This document shows positions 47,701-58,714 of a stretch of DNA of 64,000 bases, in pieces. Each line of letters opens with the position of its first letter. Position 1 is the first letter of the stretch. Position numbers and translations under genes: made by a program. The stretch comes from Diplosphaera chodatii (taxonomy: Eukaryota > Chlorophyta > Trebouxiophyceae > Prasiolales > Stichococcaceae). The stretch lies in assembly GCA_032358165.1 (NCBI GenBank), contig JAALGY010000061.1, positions 186,001 to 250,000 of the forward strand, given 5' to 3'. Under the pieces are notes generated by a model. The model saw only the letters and a list, made by a program, of their open reading frames with translations, was not told the origin of the DNA and made no database searches.

Positions 47701-50700
47701 CTGTCTTGCACAGCCCCGCAATAGACACGGTGTGCACACCCAAGCAATTGTTCTTGCACGGTGCTACGGCCATGCTGCGGCACCCATTGTACCTCTGTCA
47801 TGCCTCCAAGCTAGCAGCGTCGGAGGCCTACCACGGTATCGTCAAGGAAAGCATGGCTTCGAAGCAGAACACGAAGTGGTAGATGGACATGGCTGAAGCA
47901 GCCCGTGAAACATTCCCCTGTCTGCCCGACAGGCTGAAGCGAGCGCGTGAAGACTTCGTGAAGATGCTGGAGAGCGCCGAGGACCTCACTCGGTTCTCGC
48001 GGGCGCGGGAGCTGTTCGAGGACGACCCCCGCTGGCGGGTGCGTCCTAGCTGCCTGTGTGGTGTCTCGTGCCTGAGCTGAGGGCATTGGCAGCATCAGAA
48101 GCCATGGCCAAGCTGTGTATACCTTCCATCAAGTTGGCGGGCGGCGGGCGCACACTGTGTGGTACATGTTCAGCTGTACTGGGCCTGCAAATCTAGACCT
48201 GCCGCAGTGCCCTTGTGCTGCATGTTCACTTCGGCTGCACAGCATGTGAGCCCCTCCTTGCGGATGCGGTATCTTTCTGCACGCCAGGACATATGGCCGT
48301 GTTGCGGCATTCCCTCGGCGCAGGGGATTACCAACACGGAGCGGGAGGAGCTGTGGCAGGACTTCCTGCGGGACAAGGAGAAGCGGGAGCGGGACGCCAA
48401 GCGCGCCATCCGGCGGGAGCGCGCCTCCGCCTTCCGCGACCTCCTGCTGTCCACGCCCGCCATCAAGGTCGGGGCTCTTCTCCGGACTGCTTGGCCGCAG
48501 TAGATATCTGACAGCTTGCTGCCGGCGTCGCAGCGCACAGACTGGCTCGTGGGGTGTGCCTCGTCCACACGGTGCAGTGTTTCTGCTGATGAGTTGATGG
48601 CAGCGGCTGTGCCCCAGCCCCATGACGTGCTTTCAGGTGGACACCCCGTGGCGGAAGGCCATGACGAAGCTGGAGGGGGACCCCGCCTTCGAGGCGCTTG
48701 ACAAGCTCGACCGCCTGGAGGTCTTCCAAGAGTACATCAAGTGCGCGGCGGAGCCACATTCTGTTGTCTGAGACGCTGGCAAACACATGGAGAGATATCT
48801 GCTGACTGGAGCGTTGTGACTGTTGACGAGAGGCTAATCAGCAACAATGGGTTTTGTCCGGTTGAGATGAAATGTTGGAGGAGTAGCTGTCGAGGCCAGG
48901 CCGAAGGAGCAGTCTGCTTGTTTTTCTGATATGCACTGGTGTGTCTCACACTGCAGGGACCTGGTGGCGAAGGAAGCGGCGGAAGCGGAGAAGCGGAAGG
49001 AGGAACGGCGGCGGAAGGAGCGGAAGAACCGCGACGCCTTCACCGCCCTGCTGCGGGAGCACCTCGCCGACGGCCGCCTGCACTGCAAGACGCGCTTCAA
49101 GGCGCGCCCCTGTCCGTCAGACCCCGCCCCGCCCACAGCTCGTGCACCCCCCTCTCATCACTCGACACACGCCTGACAGGGGATGCTGCACGACCTCGAG
49201 TGGAACCAGGATTGCGCCGCGGCGAGCAGGCAGGAGCAGGAGCTCCAGCAGCATCCTTCCACCCCTCTGTGACGCCTCACCTGCATGTCTGCAGGAGTAT
49301 GTGGAGAAGATCAAGGACGAGGAGGCGTACAAGGCGGTGGAGAAGAACCTGAGCGGCAGCCGCCCCCGTGAGCTGTTTGACGACGTCATAGAGGACGCCG
49401 AGAAGGACTTCGAAAAGGACCGCACCGTGCTCAAGGTGCAACTGGCGGCTGACCTCTTGCACGATGATGCACCTGGCCCCCTGCGGGGCTGCTAGTGCTA
49501 CACAGCAGCGCCACACAGTAGAACCTGCCCATGGCTCTTTTCCGACTGCGATGCTGCTGCCAGCGTGCTGCATGCTGGTATGACATCTGGGGTTGACATG
49601 CATCGCGCGTCATGCAGGAGCTGGTGAAGAGCCACCACATCGAGGTGGGGCAGGAGACGGCGTATGAGACCTTCCTGGGCGCGGTGGGCGCCACCGACAG
49701 CCAGCCTGCAGCTGAGATCTCGGACGTCAACAAGTGCGCAGACATGACGCCGCAGCGTTGACAAACCTGTGATGATCCGCGCCTGAACATTGCTCTTGCA
49801 GCGGACGCTGAGCGCAGCCTCAAAGATACTTGCCCGGAGAAAAGCCCCTTCAGAGGCCTGCCTCCTGCACTACTTAAGCTCCAGTACTGCAGCTGCCTGT
49901 AGGACACGAGCTGTGATAGAGGTACAAACAGCACTGGCAGGGAACGCTCGGCAACCTGTTTCAAATGCCGGCGTGCACCCGGCAGGCGGCTGGTGTTTGA
50001 TGAGCTGGTGGGCAGGGCGGCGGACCGGGCTGCGAAGGAGGCGAAGCGGGCGGCGCGGGCGGCCGAGGCCTTCACCGCGCTGCTGCGGGAGACCAAGGCC
50101 ATCACGGCCGGCATGCCCTGGGAGGAGGCGCACGTGCTGGTGGCCGGCGACCGGGACTACCAGGCGGTGCGCGACCTGTGTTCCTCAACCCTGCAAACCC
50201 TGCATGGGTGGCCATACCTGTGTCCATGGCGCTTGTTGTGCTGCAAGTCGCAAGAAGCCCATGGCACCTTTGAGTAGAGCCCATCCCGCTGCAGTAAACA
50301 CCAGGCATGCTTTGTTTCACGGATGCACATCAATAGCTTGCACATCATGCACGTGGTTGATGATATACTTGCCAGCAGGTGCCGGAGGAGAAGCGGGTGG
50401 AGCTGTACGAGGGGCACCAGGCGTATCTGGCCGACAAGGCGGCGCGCGATGCCGAGAAGGAGAAGCGCCGCGAGGCGGAGAAGGCGGAAAAGGCGGAGCG
50501 CGCCGCCAAGAGGAAGAAGGATGACGACGCGTCTGATGATGAGGCGTCAGAGCGCCACAAGGTGATGGACTGACTGACCAGAGCTCTGAGCTCATGTTCA
50601 CTGCACAGGGCGCTTGATGGCATCCTGTGCAGGGTGGCATGCTCAGGCAGGGCTGGGAATGCAGTTTAGAAATCAGATGGCCGCTGCCGAACATGCCACT

Positions 50701-51346
50701 ACGCCTGTGTGCACAGGAGCACAAGCGGCACAAGAAGTCGAAGCACCGTGACGGCAGCACCGAGCGGAAGGAAAAGAAGCACAAGAGCCGGAAACGGTGC
50801 GCCTTGCTGTGCGGAAAACAAGCCTGTGCATTTATGACCGAGGGTTTCTCAAGACGTTCTACGACAAGAAACACCTTTACAAGACACTTATGCACAAAGA
50901 CAGTCCACGTCATCGAGGGCTGCAGAGCTCTGCTTTGTTGCGTGCAGCCTTTCACTGATGGATGGCACTACTGGCTGTGGCTGCAGGGATACGGAGGATG
51001 GCGAAAAGAAGCACAAGTCGCACAAGCACGACAAGGAGGACGCTGCTGGGGCCGACGGCACAACTGCAAAGGTGCCCCTGCGCAACCCCCACCCCTGCCC
51101 TTCGCCTGCCAGAGCGCTTGCCAGCTGATGTGGTATGCTGCATGCAATCTGCCTTGCATGCAGAGTGTCAGGTAGGCTGTGATCGTACATGCTTGGCAGG
51201 CTACCAGAGCAGGGTGCAGAGAGCATCCCACTGCACGGCCAGTTTTCACACCCACTTGAGAAAGCTCTCTGACCCAACCTCACCCGTCTGCCCAGGCCGT
51301 CAAGGCGCCAGCGGATGGCGAGGCCTCGGAGGAGGGCGAGCTGTGA
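44734..51346 (+). CDS. PRP40: PRP40, U1 snRNP-associated pre-mRNA splicing factor
   Basis: Scaffold of the U1 snRNP that bridges 5' and 3' splice-site factors. Twenty-one exons: 44734-44788, 45097-45164, 45274-45399, 45520-45648, 45757-45966, 46146-46219, 46443-46581, 46791-46871, 47081-47181, 47520-47606, 47933-48038, 48324-48467, 48637-48740, 48957-49101, 49295-49435, 49618-49733, 49986-50166, 50379-50561, 50717-50796, 50987-51071, 51296-51346; 801 residues. The Pro/Gln/Gly-rich N-terminus is followed by two WW domains (Trp164-Trp186 and Trp206-Trp228), then about six FF domains (for example [57 protein letters not shown]) and a Lys/His-rich tail ending EEGEL. Introns after 46871 (AAAG|GCAAGT) and 49101 (CAAG|GCGCGC) have GC donors; only these keep the FF frame. 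Confidence 0.94.
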
Positions 51347-52130
51347 CCGTGCTACTGCTTCCGAGATCCACCTCCACGGCTGCCGCGCTGCCGCTGCCGT
51401 CGCAAGGGTGACCTCAGCGACAGCACCGCCGCCCGCGCTCCGACCGCAACTGGCGACCTCCCGAACCATGTTCTGTGCGGTCCCACTACACGGCCCACCC
51501 GACGCTCTTGCTGGATGCCAGAGCGACGTCGCGCCTGTGAACGTTTGCACACTGGCAGGTTCTCGACCTGCATGCAACTATGTGGGCAGTGGCTGCTGCG
51601 CACAGGCTGCAGTTGCACACCACTACACAACGCACTGCACCTTCACAGGCGGCAGCGTACCATCAGCTGCTGCAAAGTTGTCAAGAGGCTATCAGTGATC
51701 CATGATGCATGCAACAACTGTTGTGTGTGCATGTGGACGGAAAGCAGAGGTGTCCAGGGCATCAAGTGTCAGGCTTGCCAAACTCCGTCGGTTGATTCTC
51801 GGCAGCTGCAGGAAGCAGTCCGACAGCCACTTGTACTGCATGCACCTCGCAATCAGGCCCGCAAGAAGCGCGGTTGTGTCGAGCCTGTAGCGCCAGAGCA
51901 GTGCGCAACCATCAAGCTGCTCGCATTGGCTTTGGTCACCCGGGCAGCGCTTCTTTACAGCATTCGATCGACACAACACAGTGTTCACGTGCTTTTGAGA
52001 CCGTGTCACAGCCATGCAGCACGAGCGGGTGAAGCTGCATCTTTGATAGGAGCGTCTGCAACAGCCTATAGCACTGATGCACAATTTCAGCCTGTCGTAA
52101 GACCCGCGGCAGCATGTGATCCCTGAGACT
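51347..52130. other. intergenic region, no gene seen
   Basis: About 780 bp between two plus-strand genes, with no motif-bearing frame. Expected to hold the PRP40 3' UTR and the promoter of the small GTPase gene. Confidence 0.55.
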
Positions 52131-54180
52131 ATGTCAGCATTTTTTCGCGGTCTGAAAGCAAATGACGATGCTGGGGCCAACGCGGATCGCATAGGCCGGC
52201 TACGTGTGCTCGTGATTGGCAACTCGGGTGCGGATGGTGTGCAGCGATGGCTTGTGAGCGAACTGCACACAACAGTGGTGGCAAGTGCGCATGATGGGTG
52301 TGCCAGTTGTCCTGCAGGCAGCGGCAAGACGTCCTTGGCGCATCTGCTCGCGAGTGGCAAGCCGCTCACGCGCACGGCGACAACAGTGGGCTGCAACACC
52401 TTTGTGCGGGTGCGGCATGGGCGGACCACCACTAGCTTACAAATGGCACGCGTTGACCCATCCTGGCACTGCATGTGCACGTGCATAATCGGTCCGGAGG
52501 CTGAAGCGTCGACGGAAGGAGCGCTTGGGTAAAAGATGATGCTGGCTGTGCAGCTGGTGGACTACCAGGAGGGTGCGGGCGATGCCGGTGGCGGCCGAAA
52601 GCAGTCGTACTTCGTGGAGCTGTGGGACGTCGGTGGGCCGCCTGTTGCAACCCGCCTCTGACAAGCAAGCATCAGGAGGCAAAGTCAGCTTCTAGCCCAG
52701 AGCTCAGAGCATCAGCGGCAAGATCGCCCAGGTGTTGGAGGATGCAGTCGACACCGATTGCGTGCTGCCGCAGGGACACACGACCGGTACAAGGCGCTGC
52801 GGCCGGTGTTTTACAACCAGCTCAATGGCGTCATCCTGGTGCACGAGCTCGCTAACGGCAGATCCACAGCCGGGCTGGGGCGGTGGGCAGCGGAGGTTGC
52901 GCGCCACGGCACGTTCGCGGCCCCCCTGCCGGAGGAGCGTGCCGCGGCGGCGCTGGGCGCGCTGCCGGTGCCCTACCTCACGATAGCCAACAAGGCCGAC
53001 CTCGCAGGCAGCGCGGGGTTCAAGCGGGGCGGGCGGCGCTCCGCGCTGCTGTGCTGGCTGGGCGGCCTGGATGTGGGGGCGGCAGGCGCCTGGCTGGTGC
53101 GGCTGCTGCGGATGGGGGCAGCGGGCGGCGGCGGCGGCAGCAGGAAGCCGCTTCTGGGCAGCGCAAAGTCTGGTGACACCACCGGTGCTGCCGCCGCAGC
53201 AGCAGCCACCGCGGGGCTGACAGCCTCAGCTACAGGTGAACGTCTTTGAAATCTGAGCATGCTCATTGCGCCCTCATGCTTACATGCTGCCGGCGCATGC
53301 TCGGCTAGGGCGGCATGGCGTTGCGCAGCTGGCGTCCATGACTGGCACGGCAGGCTTGACAGCAGCAATGCGCTTGGCTGGTCATTCGGCTGCGCTTCAG
53401 GTCCTGCTGCACCCGGGCAGTGCACCTGCGGTACTTGGCGTGTTCGTGACTGCCTGCACACCCCCGCTTTGCCTGCCCACCTGCCATCAAGTTCAACACT
53501 GCCATCTGCATACCAAGCAGAGGGGCGTATCGATGTGCACGCCGTGGATGCTTTCTTCCGGGAGCTCATTGAGCGGCGGTATTATGGCCGTGCGCACCAG
53601 GAAACCAGCGGCCACCTGTTTGCAGCGGCGGCCGGCCCAGCCTCCCAGGTAAAGAGATCTGTGACGGTAGCCATCCGAGCAAAGATTCGAAGACCTTGGA
53701 CCTATTAGCAACGTCAAGGGCACCGTGTACCAGGCGGTCTGCAGAAGCCTGCTCATGTGTGTGGTGCCAAAGCAGTCCAGGCTGATCACCAGACACTGCT
53801 TACACTATGCTGCTGGTGCCCATCAATGCTCGTGTTGCCAGCCTGGAGAATGCTGAAGTCCGTACTTCCTGCACCCCAAGCAGGGTTCCAGCCGGCTGGG
53901 CGGCCCGCCAGCGCCCTTCGCAGCCGCCGGCAGCATCAGCGCCCCATACTTTGGCGGCGGCAGCCTCAGCAGCGGCCCGCCGTCCTACGACGGGAGCCGC
54001 ATGACGCTCAGCAACGCGGCATCGATGAACCCAGCCGCCTCCCTCGGCCTCGGCGGGCACGCCTCCGCCAACAGCTTTGGCGGCGGGCAGTGGGGTGCAG
54101 GCAGCAGCGGCAGCATGGCGGACTTCAACGAACGCATGTCGCAGCTCGGCAGCGGCCGCATCGATGACCTTGACTTCTAG
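52131..54180 (+). CDS. LIP1/RABL3-type small GTPase
   Basis: Ras-superfamily GTPase without lipidation site. In plants LIP1 tunes the circadian clock and microtubule order; RABL3 is the animal relative. Exons: 52131-52227, 52318-52409, 52554-52632, 52774-53235, 53521-53648, 53884-54180; 384 residues. G1 is GNSGSGKTS (Lys36), the switch I region TTVGCN, then YFVELWDVG + THDRYKALRPVFYNQLNGVI as in LIP1, and G4 is NKAD. The G3 motif is WDVG rather than DTAG, as expected for this family. A Gly/Ala-rich insertion and a long Gly/Ser tail are lineage-specific. The C-terminus reads DDLDF and has no prenylation cysteine, so membrane anchoring is not expected. RABL3 and LIP1 cannot be separated from sequence reading alone. 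Confidence 0.89.
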
Positions 54181-54509
54181 TGCTCAGACGGTGTTTCCTG
54201 CGCGACTGATGAGCGGAATGCTGTGTATTCAAAGGCACGGAACAAAGGGCAACGAGTCTACCGCATCCACCCTTGCCACCAGGGGTCGATATGAGCCTGA
54301 TTGCAGTTGTGCAACATGCGCCAGCGAGCGGAGGATGTGCAGAACAACGTCTTGCAGATAGATAGCTGTGCAAGCTTTAGTGGGGCGCATCGCCCGCTCT
54401 GGTTGCCATCCTTCCGTTTATTGGCTGAACCGAAACAATCAGCAAACGATAACTTGGACTTGTGTATCGTCGCTGCCACTTCCTGGGGCGACAGGCTTGA
54501 TCGTAGCGG
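54181..54509. other. short intergenic region
   Basis: 329 bp between two same-strand genes; the 3' UTR of the GTPase gene and the promoter of the U2AF-like gene must both fit. Nothing else seen. Confidence 0.6.
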
Positions 54510-57500
54510 ATGGCGGAGGAGCCGCTGCCTGTGGAGGCGGGGGAGCCCACCATTGCAGAGGCAGTCGCGGCCGACGCGGCGGCAGGCACCGAAGCGGATC
54601 AGGGTGCGACTGACGCCCTGGCAGCGGCAGCGGATGGTGCGCAGCGGGACGGCGGCGCAGCGTTGGCGGAGGCAGCAGAGCGTGATGCTGACGACGTCGG
54701 CCGGAGATCTTCGCACCGCAAGGAGCGCTCCAGCCGGAGGGACAGAGACGAGCCATCCCGAGACGAGGGCAGGGACAGCCGCAGCGAGCGCCGCGAAAAG
54801 AAGAGCAGCCGCCGCGGAGAGGACGAGCCGAGCGAGAAGAAGTCCTCGCGGCACCGGGACAGGGACGTAGAGGGCGGCAAGAAGGAGCACAAGGAGAAGC
54901 GCGATCGGAAGGAGCGCTCCCGCAGCCGCGAGCGCAAGCCCGACAGGAAGGTGGACGACCGCGAGCGCCGCAAGTCGCGCCACCGCTCCTCCTCCCGCGA
55001 GCGCCGGAAGCGCCGCAGCCGCAGCCGCAGCCCCAGCAGGTCCCGCCACCGCAGCAGCCACCGCTCCCGGAGCCGGCGGCGCTCGCCCTCGCGGGACCGC
55101 CACAAGCGGCGGCGCTCGCCCAGCGAGGACTCGGAGGAGCTGGGCGGTTACATCCCCCGCCGCCCCGACCCCAGTGTGAACCCGGAGAAGCGGCGGGATG
55201 CCGTGTGGTCCCTGGCGGGCGCCGGCTACGGCGGCAGCAGCTACATGGACCCCTACGGCACCATGCGCGGCCGCAGCACCGCCAACATGACGCCCGAAGA
55301 GATGAAGCGGCAGATGCAGGAGCAGCAGCTGCATGCGCGGATTGCGGTGCTGCAGCAGCAGGCGCAGTCGGCCGTCGCCGCCGCCTCCAAGACGCAGCGG
55401 GAAGTGCGTCGTTCCCGTGACGCAGGCCCTCAACCTTGCACCGTGCTGCACACAGCCTAGTGTGGCGTCCAGCTGCTGCTACCTGTGGCTGCCTGGGAAC
55501 ATGCATTGCGGTCTTGGGCACTCACCGCAAGCTTTGAAGCCCATCATGTCAGCTGCAATGCGTCATGCCTGGGTCTGTGCACATGTGCGTAGGCCTTCTC
55601 CTGGGCCACTCTGGTTTCTGTGTGATGCGCTCGCCCTGCTACTGGGCAGGTCGCCTGGGGCTTCACCTCTGTACATGCAGCTGCAGTCATGCATCATCCC
55701 GCTCTGTTCCACAGCCACTTGCAGCTGCACTGATGTGATCGGGGTGCCCCTGTCTTGAGCAAGCTTGCATGCCAGCCTGTCTACAGCAAGCGTCACTCGC
55801 ATGGCGTTGGCATTCAACCGCAGCACCTGCTGATCGTACATATGGGCTGCCACTCATACCTGCAGGTGTACATCGGCAATCTGGTGGGGGGCCTGGTCAC
55901 AGAGGAGGCCCTGCGGCAGCTGTTCAACAACACCATGGCCGCCGCCTTCCCCGACCAGGTGCGTGCACCGCGCTCACACTCAGTGCGGTGTGTCTTCACC
56001 ACAACGCACCATCACACTGCCAGATCATGGCCACATTGAGCGAGCGGCCTTCTGGCAGCGCCCCTAAGCACTGCGCTCCAGGAGCAGCCTCTTGGGTGTG
56101 GGTGCCCCCCATCAGCGAGAGGGCGTGTCGCTTGTAAGAGCATCACCCCCAGGTCGGCCGGACCCAATCATGCGTCCACTGCTTTGCAGATGGTGTCGGG
56201 GCTGGATGCCGTGGTCAATGTGTCGATGCACAGCGAGGGGCGGTACGCGTTCGTGGAGCTGCGCACGCCCGAGATGGCGTCCGCCGCGCTGCAGCTCAGC
56301 GGCCAGGTGCAGCCTGTTCCCGCTTTCCCGAACATTACAAAGCCTCAGACCTGGGCATGCCTGCAGCTGCAATGAGGATGATTCATACGTTTCTGTGTCA
56401 AGGAGCTCTCAGCGGGCTTTACACATATGGTAGTACTCATGGTACAAGTTTGCCTTTCTGCAATGTTCAGGTGCAGCTGCTGGGGCAGCCCATCTCGGTG
56501 GGGCGGCCCTCTGGGTACGTGGACCCGAGCGCGGCGCAGCAGGCCGCCGCGGTTGCCGCGGCCGCCCTGGAGCAGTTCAAGGTGCGGTGGCAAGTGTCCA
56601 CCACGGGCACAGATGTCTGCGGGCAGAAGGTCACTTTGCCACTGCCTGCTTGGGTAAAAGTTTCTGTGGGCGCCCTCTCCAGAGTGCAGGATGTCGTTCT
56701 CTTCGTTGACTGCTGCAGATTGGGGTTGGCGCAGTGTCATGGGCTAAACTATGCTTGTCCCTACTATCTGCAGAGGGGCGAGATCACGCTGGACCAGGCG
56801 TCTGCCGCCGGCATGCCCAGCCCGGCCCCGGCGGCCGCCGCTGCGGGGGGGCCGGGCGCCACGCCCACGGGCCAGACGCCTCCCAGCGCCGCAGCGGCTT
56901 CGCCGCTGCCGGCGCCCCCCGCCGCTGCGGCCGCCGTTCCGGCCGGCCCGCCGAGCCAGTACCTGGCCGTCAGCGGCATGGTCACGGCGGAGGTGCTCGC
57001 GGACGATGAGGAGTACGCGGAGGTGGGCTCCAAGTTCTTGTGTGTGGACCCTCTGAACTGGGTCAAATCAGATGAGACAAACCTCCGCACGTTAGGTAGC
57101 GTGCAACATATGGAACTTGTTTGTAACATTTTCACCTGGGACGGACGCTACAACATGACAGGAGGTTATAATGCGCTTCGGACTTTAGTGCCGATTGGCC
57201 ACGCAGCAAAGCCCAGCGTTTCAGTCCGGTCACCCTGCCCGCAGGTGATTGAGGACCTGCGGGATGAGTGCGCCAAGCACGGCACCGTCACAGCCGTCAC
57301 GGTGCCGCGGCCGGCGGACAAGGCGCAGGCGGCCGCGCTGTTCGGCACAGCCGACATCGGCAAGGTGGGGCCGGCTACTCCGTCGTGCTGCTGCCTGTCG
57401 CATGCTGTCGGGTTTGATGCTGCATGTGGTGTGTCGGTGACGCGCTGTGATACTGCTTCACCTTTGTGCAGACACCACCTGCTTGACTCACAGATGTCTG

Positions 57501-57690
57501 GCATGCAATGCGCTTATGGTGGGCAGTCCCTTTCTTACAGGGCTTTGTGGCGTTTGGGGATGTCGATGCTGCGACCCGTGCACGCACCGCAATCCACGGC
57601 CGGCTGTTTGCTGGCATCACGGTTCAGGTGGCGTTCGTGTCGCAGCAGGAGTTTGACGCTGCCACCGCAGCAAATGCCGCCAATGCATGA
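54510..57690 (+). CDS. U2AF large-subunit-like SR splicing factor
   Basis: Nuclear RNA-binding protein, probably acting in 3' splice-site recognition. Exons: 54510-55403, 55866-55958, 56190-56306, 56471-56581, 56774-57022, 57245-57364, 57541-57690; all joins are phase 0, 577 residues. The N-terminal 220 residues are a long Arg/Ser/Asp/Glu-rich (RS) domain. Then come a basic-Trp motif (KRRDAVW, Trp233) resembling the ligand motif bound by UHM domains, and a Gln-rich helix. The first RRM (VYIGNLVGGLVTEEALRQLF, RYAFVELRTPEMASAAL, GQPISVGRPSGYVDP) is closest to U2AF65 RRM1. An Ala/Pro linker leads to a C-terminal domain (YLAVSGMVTAEVLADDEEYA, IEDLRDECAKHGTVTAVTV, GFVAFGDVDAATRA) like the U2AF homology motif. 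There is no domain matching RRM2. Confidence 0.87.
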
Positions 57691-58714
57691 CCGCCTCAGT
57701 GAGTGGCGGGCGCAGTCAGTGCATGATTGCTGCAATGGGACAGCGTTTCAGTGGAGTTGCTTCATTTTCAGCCATGCACCTGGTTGAGATTGGAAAGACG
57801 GGCGCTGTGCTGAAGCTGGATGTTACGCCCCGGTGATGACCTGCACTCACTTCAACGCCATGTTCACCTGATCTTCGACAGCCGCACTGTGCACTCCGCA
57901 AATTATATCTGAAACAGTATGGTGTGGGCCAAGCTGAGTGCCCACACTTGCGCACGGTTGCGCATGCCGTCCCTGGCACAACACGTTCGAACGAATTCGA
58001 GCAAATGAGTCAAGGCAACACTGGAATGCAATCTTGCACCCAATACAGCCGCCAGATCGACGTGCATTGCATGCAAGCAGGGACCTGGTGTTCCTATCTG
58101 GCTCCAGAAGGAGCGTGGGCTGTCCTCGCATGGCAAAGGGCTGACGTAACTTACGACGGCGGGAACCTAGCTTCGCGCCACCGTCCGTGATCCTCTCTGG
58201 GCGCCCTCTGCCACACTTCACCGCACACGACAATATCGGTACGGCCAGGCGGAGCGGCGCCGCTTGCCCATGTATTACTGTTCTCTCGTTGCAATACTTA
58301 ACATCAGGCGGTATTGTGGGCCCAAGCCGACATCTGGCGCGTCGGTACGCTGACCGTACCCGTAGTCAGCTGCCTGTCAGACCCGTCAGCAGATTACCCC
58401 GCGGCCGGGTTTTCTGACGAATATCGACCCAGCACGTCGGCTCCGCGCTTGTGGATCAGCGTCGGGGCGGTACAGAAACACGCGGGATACGTTATGCAGG
58501 CTACATGCGGGGCCGCCCTCCGCTGAGTCGCAATCTCGAGGTCCGGAACGTCTGGCCCGGCGAGGGAAGCTGGCACCGTGGTAGTCACAATCGGCTGCTG
58601 GCCTCACATCCCGCCCCTGCTGGGTGGCAGGCTGATATCGCCACCCATCCGAAGCACTGCCACTGATACGAGCTCGAGACCTCAGCGCGTATAGCCGCCG
58701 CACAGCGAGGAGCA
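57691..58714. other. intergenic region, no gene seen
   Basis: About 1 kb between same-strand genes. No exon-like frame with a motif on either strand. Promoter of the kinase gene expected toward 58700. Confidence 0.55.

Noticed and set aside
49141..49290. Possible extra PRP40 exon beginning with Gly-Met-Leu-His-Asp-Leu-Glu-Trp
   Set aside because: Direct joining of 49101 to 49295 gives an FF domain of the normal length; this piece ends in a stop and would disrupt it.
54258..55521. Minus-strand frames of 397 and 360 codons
   Set aside because: Antisense to the RS domain of the U2AF-like gene, whose repeats keep all frames open; no splice or domain support.
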